Assembly: GCF_003597395.2 (NCBI RefSeq)
Contig: NC_133773.1
Coordinates: 78,135,456-78,199,455, forward strand
Length of the DNA stretch: 64,000 nt
Reading direction: 5' to 3'
From: Chelonoidis abingdonii
Lineage: Eukaryota; Chordata; Testudines; Testudinidae
In this document: in pieces, positions 61,700-64,000 of the stretch
Position numbering within the stretch: position 1 is the first letter of the stretch
Layout: every line of letters begins with the position of its first letter
The notes under the pieces: model-generated
The model's input: the letters and a program-made list of their open reading frames with translations, nothing else
Databases searched by the model: none
What the model was told of the DNA's origin: nothing
Program-made: the position numbers and the translations under genes

Positions 61700-61705
61700 A
61701 ATAAA
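61700..61705 (+). terminator. LTR polyadenylation signal AATAAA
   Basis: 'tttaataaaatcac' followed by a T-rich stretch. Fits the R region of the surrounding LTR. Confidence 0.6.
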
Positions 61706-62122
61706 ATCACTTTTTACTTATTTAATTAACCCAGAGTATGTATTAATACCTGGGGAGGGGATAGCTGTGCATACCTCTCTCTACCAGTGTATAGAGGGTG
61801 AACAATTTGAGTTTAAAGCTTATACAGGGTAAAACAGATTTATTTGGGGTTTGGACCCCATTGGGAGTTGGGCATCTGAACATTAAAGATAGGGACATTT
61901 CTTAAGCCATTTTCAGTTAAGCCTGCAGCTGTTACGGGACGCGGTTCAGACCTGGGTCTGGGTTTGAAGCAGATTAATCTGTCTGGCTCAAATCAGGCAG
62001 AGCACTGAAGTCTCAAGATGCCAGAGCAAGAAAGCAGCGGCAGAGATAGCCTCAACACATCAGTTGGCCATTCCCAAGGGGTTTTCTGTGATCCAACCCA
62101 TCTCACCCCCAATCCGTCTTAC

Positions 62123-62165
62123 AACCTTTAGCACAGTGGGTAGAGCACTCACCCAGATTCAATTC
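62123..62165 (+). repeat. tRNA-like module 1 (plus)
   Basis: A-box-like 'tagcacagtgggtagagc' and B-box-like 'agattcaattctc'. No anticodon arm or cloverleaf can be folded with confidence, so it is a SINE-type module and not a tRNA gene. Confidence 0.5.
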
Positions 62166-62189
62166 TCCTCTCTGCCTGATCAGGAGAAC

Positions 62190-62250
62190 AGATTTGAATT
62201 TGGCCCACCCTCCCTCTTAAAAGTCCCCTACCTATTGGGCTATGGGTTAT
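62190..62250 (-). repeat. tRNA-like module 2 (minus)
   Basis: On the minus strand 'tagcccaataggtaggggac' then 'attcaaatctg': A- and B-box-like spacing, degenerate. Confidence 0.4.
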
Positions 62251-62349
62251 TCTGGGTCAGGCATCTCTCATTATATCCTGTCCGTCTCCTTTCTTCTCTG
62301 GGAAACAGGTGGACCCCAGGTCAAGTCTCTGCTGTACATCAGGCAGAGG

Positions 62350-62412
62350 GACGAACTGAACCTAGGTCTTCCACATCCTGGATGAGTGCTCTAACTATTG
62401 GTCTAAAAGTTA
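62350..62412 (-). repeat. tRNA-like module 3 (minus)
   Basis: On the minus strand 'agaccaatagttagagcact' (A box) is followed by 'aagacctaggttcagttcg' (B box). Clearest of the three. Confidence 0.55.
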
Positions 62413-62640
62413 TGGGTAAAACACTGCCATCACCACAGACTGGTGAAATATGTGGTGGAAAATCTAGTCTGAGTATCCTGCCAGGGCTCAGACATGAGCT
62501 AGGCACCTCAGTGCTTAGACTTAGGTGGCTATGGCATGCTCATCAATAGATTTTAGGCATCTAGTGGACTTTAGCAGTGAAAATGTAGGTGTCCAAGTGC
62601 TTTGGATTTCTACAAAGTTAGTTGGCACCTGAGTGGAAGT

Positions 62641-63368
62641 TTTGAACTTTTACATTTTGCATTTAGGAAATATTTTGCTTATATATCAAAAGTGATAGTT
62701 AAATCCCTTTGTGATTCTAGCCATTTCTGGGTTGGCCTGAAATTTTTGGAAAGAGAACAATAGCAGATTTCTTACCAGGCAAACTGTTCTTCAGCACAAG
62801 GTGGTCACTGGTAAAAGGTCTGCATCACTGTTTTCATAATTAATATTGTGACATTTTTAACAAGTTGCAAATAATACATCTAATTTCTGTGTCTATTGGC
62901 TGGATCTGGCAGGCTTACTCATATAAAAATTAGTACCTAATCAATAGTAGTTTTAATATTTTATATTAATGTAGCAAAAAAAACCCTGAAAGACTTAACT
63001 GGAAAATATATTGACAGCAGTTATTAAACTTGCCTAAAATATACATTTTGTGCACCCCTTCAAAAAAAGCCCTGGAAATGGCACTGTTTTGCCTCAGGGT
63101 GGGAGAGAGATCATATCTAGTTTCACACACAAAGACCTGCATCATTCATGCTACTTGAGCGTTCAGTACAAAAGATCTGATCCTGAGAAGTGCTAAGCAT
63201 CTGCCTCTCCCACTGAAAAAAGTTATAGGTTCTCAGCTCCTCTCAGAATTCAGCCCTATAGGCTGGATTGTGGCTATATAACCTGCCCTGTAAAATGAGT
63301 GGTGTGTAGCTCAGTTGTTCCAGGAGCAATGTGGAGAAGGAATTGTACTACAAGCTCTTTCTGTATGC
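62641..63368. other. Unassigned DNA
   Basis: A+T-rich, no gene or repeat recognised. Confidence 0.5.
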
Positions 63369-63376
63369 AGTACCTC

Positions 63377-63903
63377 CAAGGCCAGTGCAACCATTTAGGC
63401 AACCTAGGTGGTTGCCTAGGATGCTGGGATTTGGGGGGGGCACCATTTTCTTCAGCAACAACCGCAGCAGCCCGATCTTCGGCCACCCCCATCGCCATCG
63501 GCATTTAGATGGAAGGCGCTGGGGCAGGGGAGTGGGGAGGGCTGCCTGCAGCAAGTAAGGGGGTGGGGTGGCATGCAGGGGAACTCCCTGCCCCACCTCT
63601 TCCCCGAGCACACTGTGGCTGCTTCACTTCTCCTGCCTCCCGGGCTTGTGGCGCCTAAGCTGATTGTCACCACAAGCCTGGGAGGCAGAGAAGTGACGCA
63701 GTGATGGGGTGCTCATGCGTGGAGGAGGGGTGAGCTAGGGCACGGGGGGTGCCTCAGCACAGAAGGTCGGGGGTGAGGAGCTGCTGCAAGGGGGACACCT
63801 CAGGGTGGAGAGGGGGAGCTGCCTTGGAGGGGGGCCCTCAGAGCGGGGGAGGTGCAAGGTGGAAGTTTTGCCTAGTGTGCGAAACATCCTTGCAGTGGTC
63901 CTG
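63377..63903. mobile_element. hAT-type MITE, perfect 8-bp TSD
   Basis: Ends CAAGGCCAGTGCAA and, reversed, CAGGACCACTGCAA. Both ends carry an inward 'cctaggc'/'ctaggcaa' block. AGTACCTC occurs exactly at 63369-63376 and 63904-63911. G-rich interior. The overlapping frames on both strands here are chance. Confidence 0.9.
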
Positions 63904-64000
63904 AGTACCTCCATTACCGTACTAGCCCCATATATGTTACAGGAAAGCACTAGAAGTGGATCTAAGCAATAATTCACTCCATAGTCTAGAAATGTAATGT

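Larger units (their letters stand above)
61015..62105 (+). mobile_element. Solo LTR, about 1.09 kb
   Basis: Starts TGTGACGTTGCACCCCATAT and ends 'ccaacccatctca'. Flanks CCCTC and CCCCC match at 4 of 5. It has the U3-R-U5 order with a TATA-like box at 61391-61400 and AATAAA at 61700-61705. The last stretch ('gatccaaccc') is a damaged inverted end. No internal genes follow. Confidence 0.8.
60733..62640. repeat. Unnamed repeat with tRNA-like modules, split by an LTR
   Basis: The flanks 60733-61014 and 62106-62640 share 'gtgcctaa(g/c)' and 'aggcacct' phrases and look like one older repeat cut by the LTR at 61015-62105. The right part holds three tRNA-like modules. Edges are approximate, and the family is recalled as a turtle repeat but not named. 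Confidence 0.5.

Noticed and set aside
62123..62412. tRNA genes
   Set aside because: A and B boxes are visible, but no cloverleaf, anticodon arm or terminator can be supported.
62064..62549. 161-codon plus frame
   Set aside because: Starts in an LTR end and runs through the tRNA-like repeat. No domain, and it crosses a repeat boundary.
63274..63977. Several overlapping frames on both strands of the G-rich segment
   Set aside because: All fall in or across the hAT MITE at 63377-63903, where G+C bias leaves few stops by chance.
1..64000. CRISPR array, bacterial operon, phage or defence system
   Set aside because: No regular spacer array, no ribosome-binding sites, no dense coding. All repeat families are vertebrate type.
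1..64000. Host protein-coding exons
   Set aside because: No frame gave a recognisable vertebrate protein domain with splice sites. Short unrecognised exons cannot be excluded by eye.

Overview
This window is intergenic or intronic DNA from an amniote, most likely a turtle. The case rests on what fills it: many CR1 LINE fragments, an RTE LINE, Penelope-like elements (PLEs), a Ty3/gypsy-type element with a SCAN-like gag, several solo LTRs, hAT and PIF/Harbinger-type MITEs, and old MIR-like SINEs. I found no convincing host exon, tRNA, rRNA or other RNA gene. Every longer open frame that I could interpret is either a broken transposon gene or chance reading through a repeat. The species call is an inference from recalled repeat families, not from a search.

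Layout. 1-5.7 kb: an LTR end inside a minus-strand RTE LINE, a MIR-like SINE, a solo LTR with a 5-bp target-site duplication (TSD), a long minus-strand CR1, and another LTR. 5.7-21.6 kb: mostly unassigned A+T-rich DNA with a 1.1-kb Harbinger-type element, two hAT MITEs, a deleted hAT that keeps the end of its transposase, and CR1 pieces. 21.6-25.2 kb: a CR1 hit by a TA-flanked MITE, which was itself hit by a PLE, plus a separate Harbinger MITE. 25.2-31.4 kb: mostly unassigned. 31.4-37.4 kb: a second PLE, then a decayed minus-strand gypsy-type element (gag N-terminus, SCAN-like region, zinc knuckle, protease remnant, integrase remnant; reverse transcriptase and RNase H not seen). Two LTRs of one family have inserted into it. 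38-46.8 kb: a PLE-end derivative, MITEs and four CR1 pieces. 46.8-64 kb: three solo LTRs, an old MIR, hAT MITEs and a repeat with tRNA-like modules split by an LTR.

The main result is that insertion order can be read from TSDs. The second main result concerns 35.4-36.9 kb, where an LTR insertion contains a 25-N gap and an inverted repeat of about 0.6 kb per arm. One arm has many single-base indels. This looks more like a fold-back long read used to fill a gap than real biology. I found no undescribed functional system.
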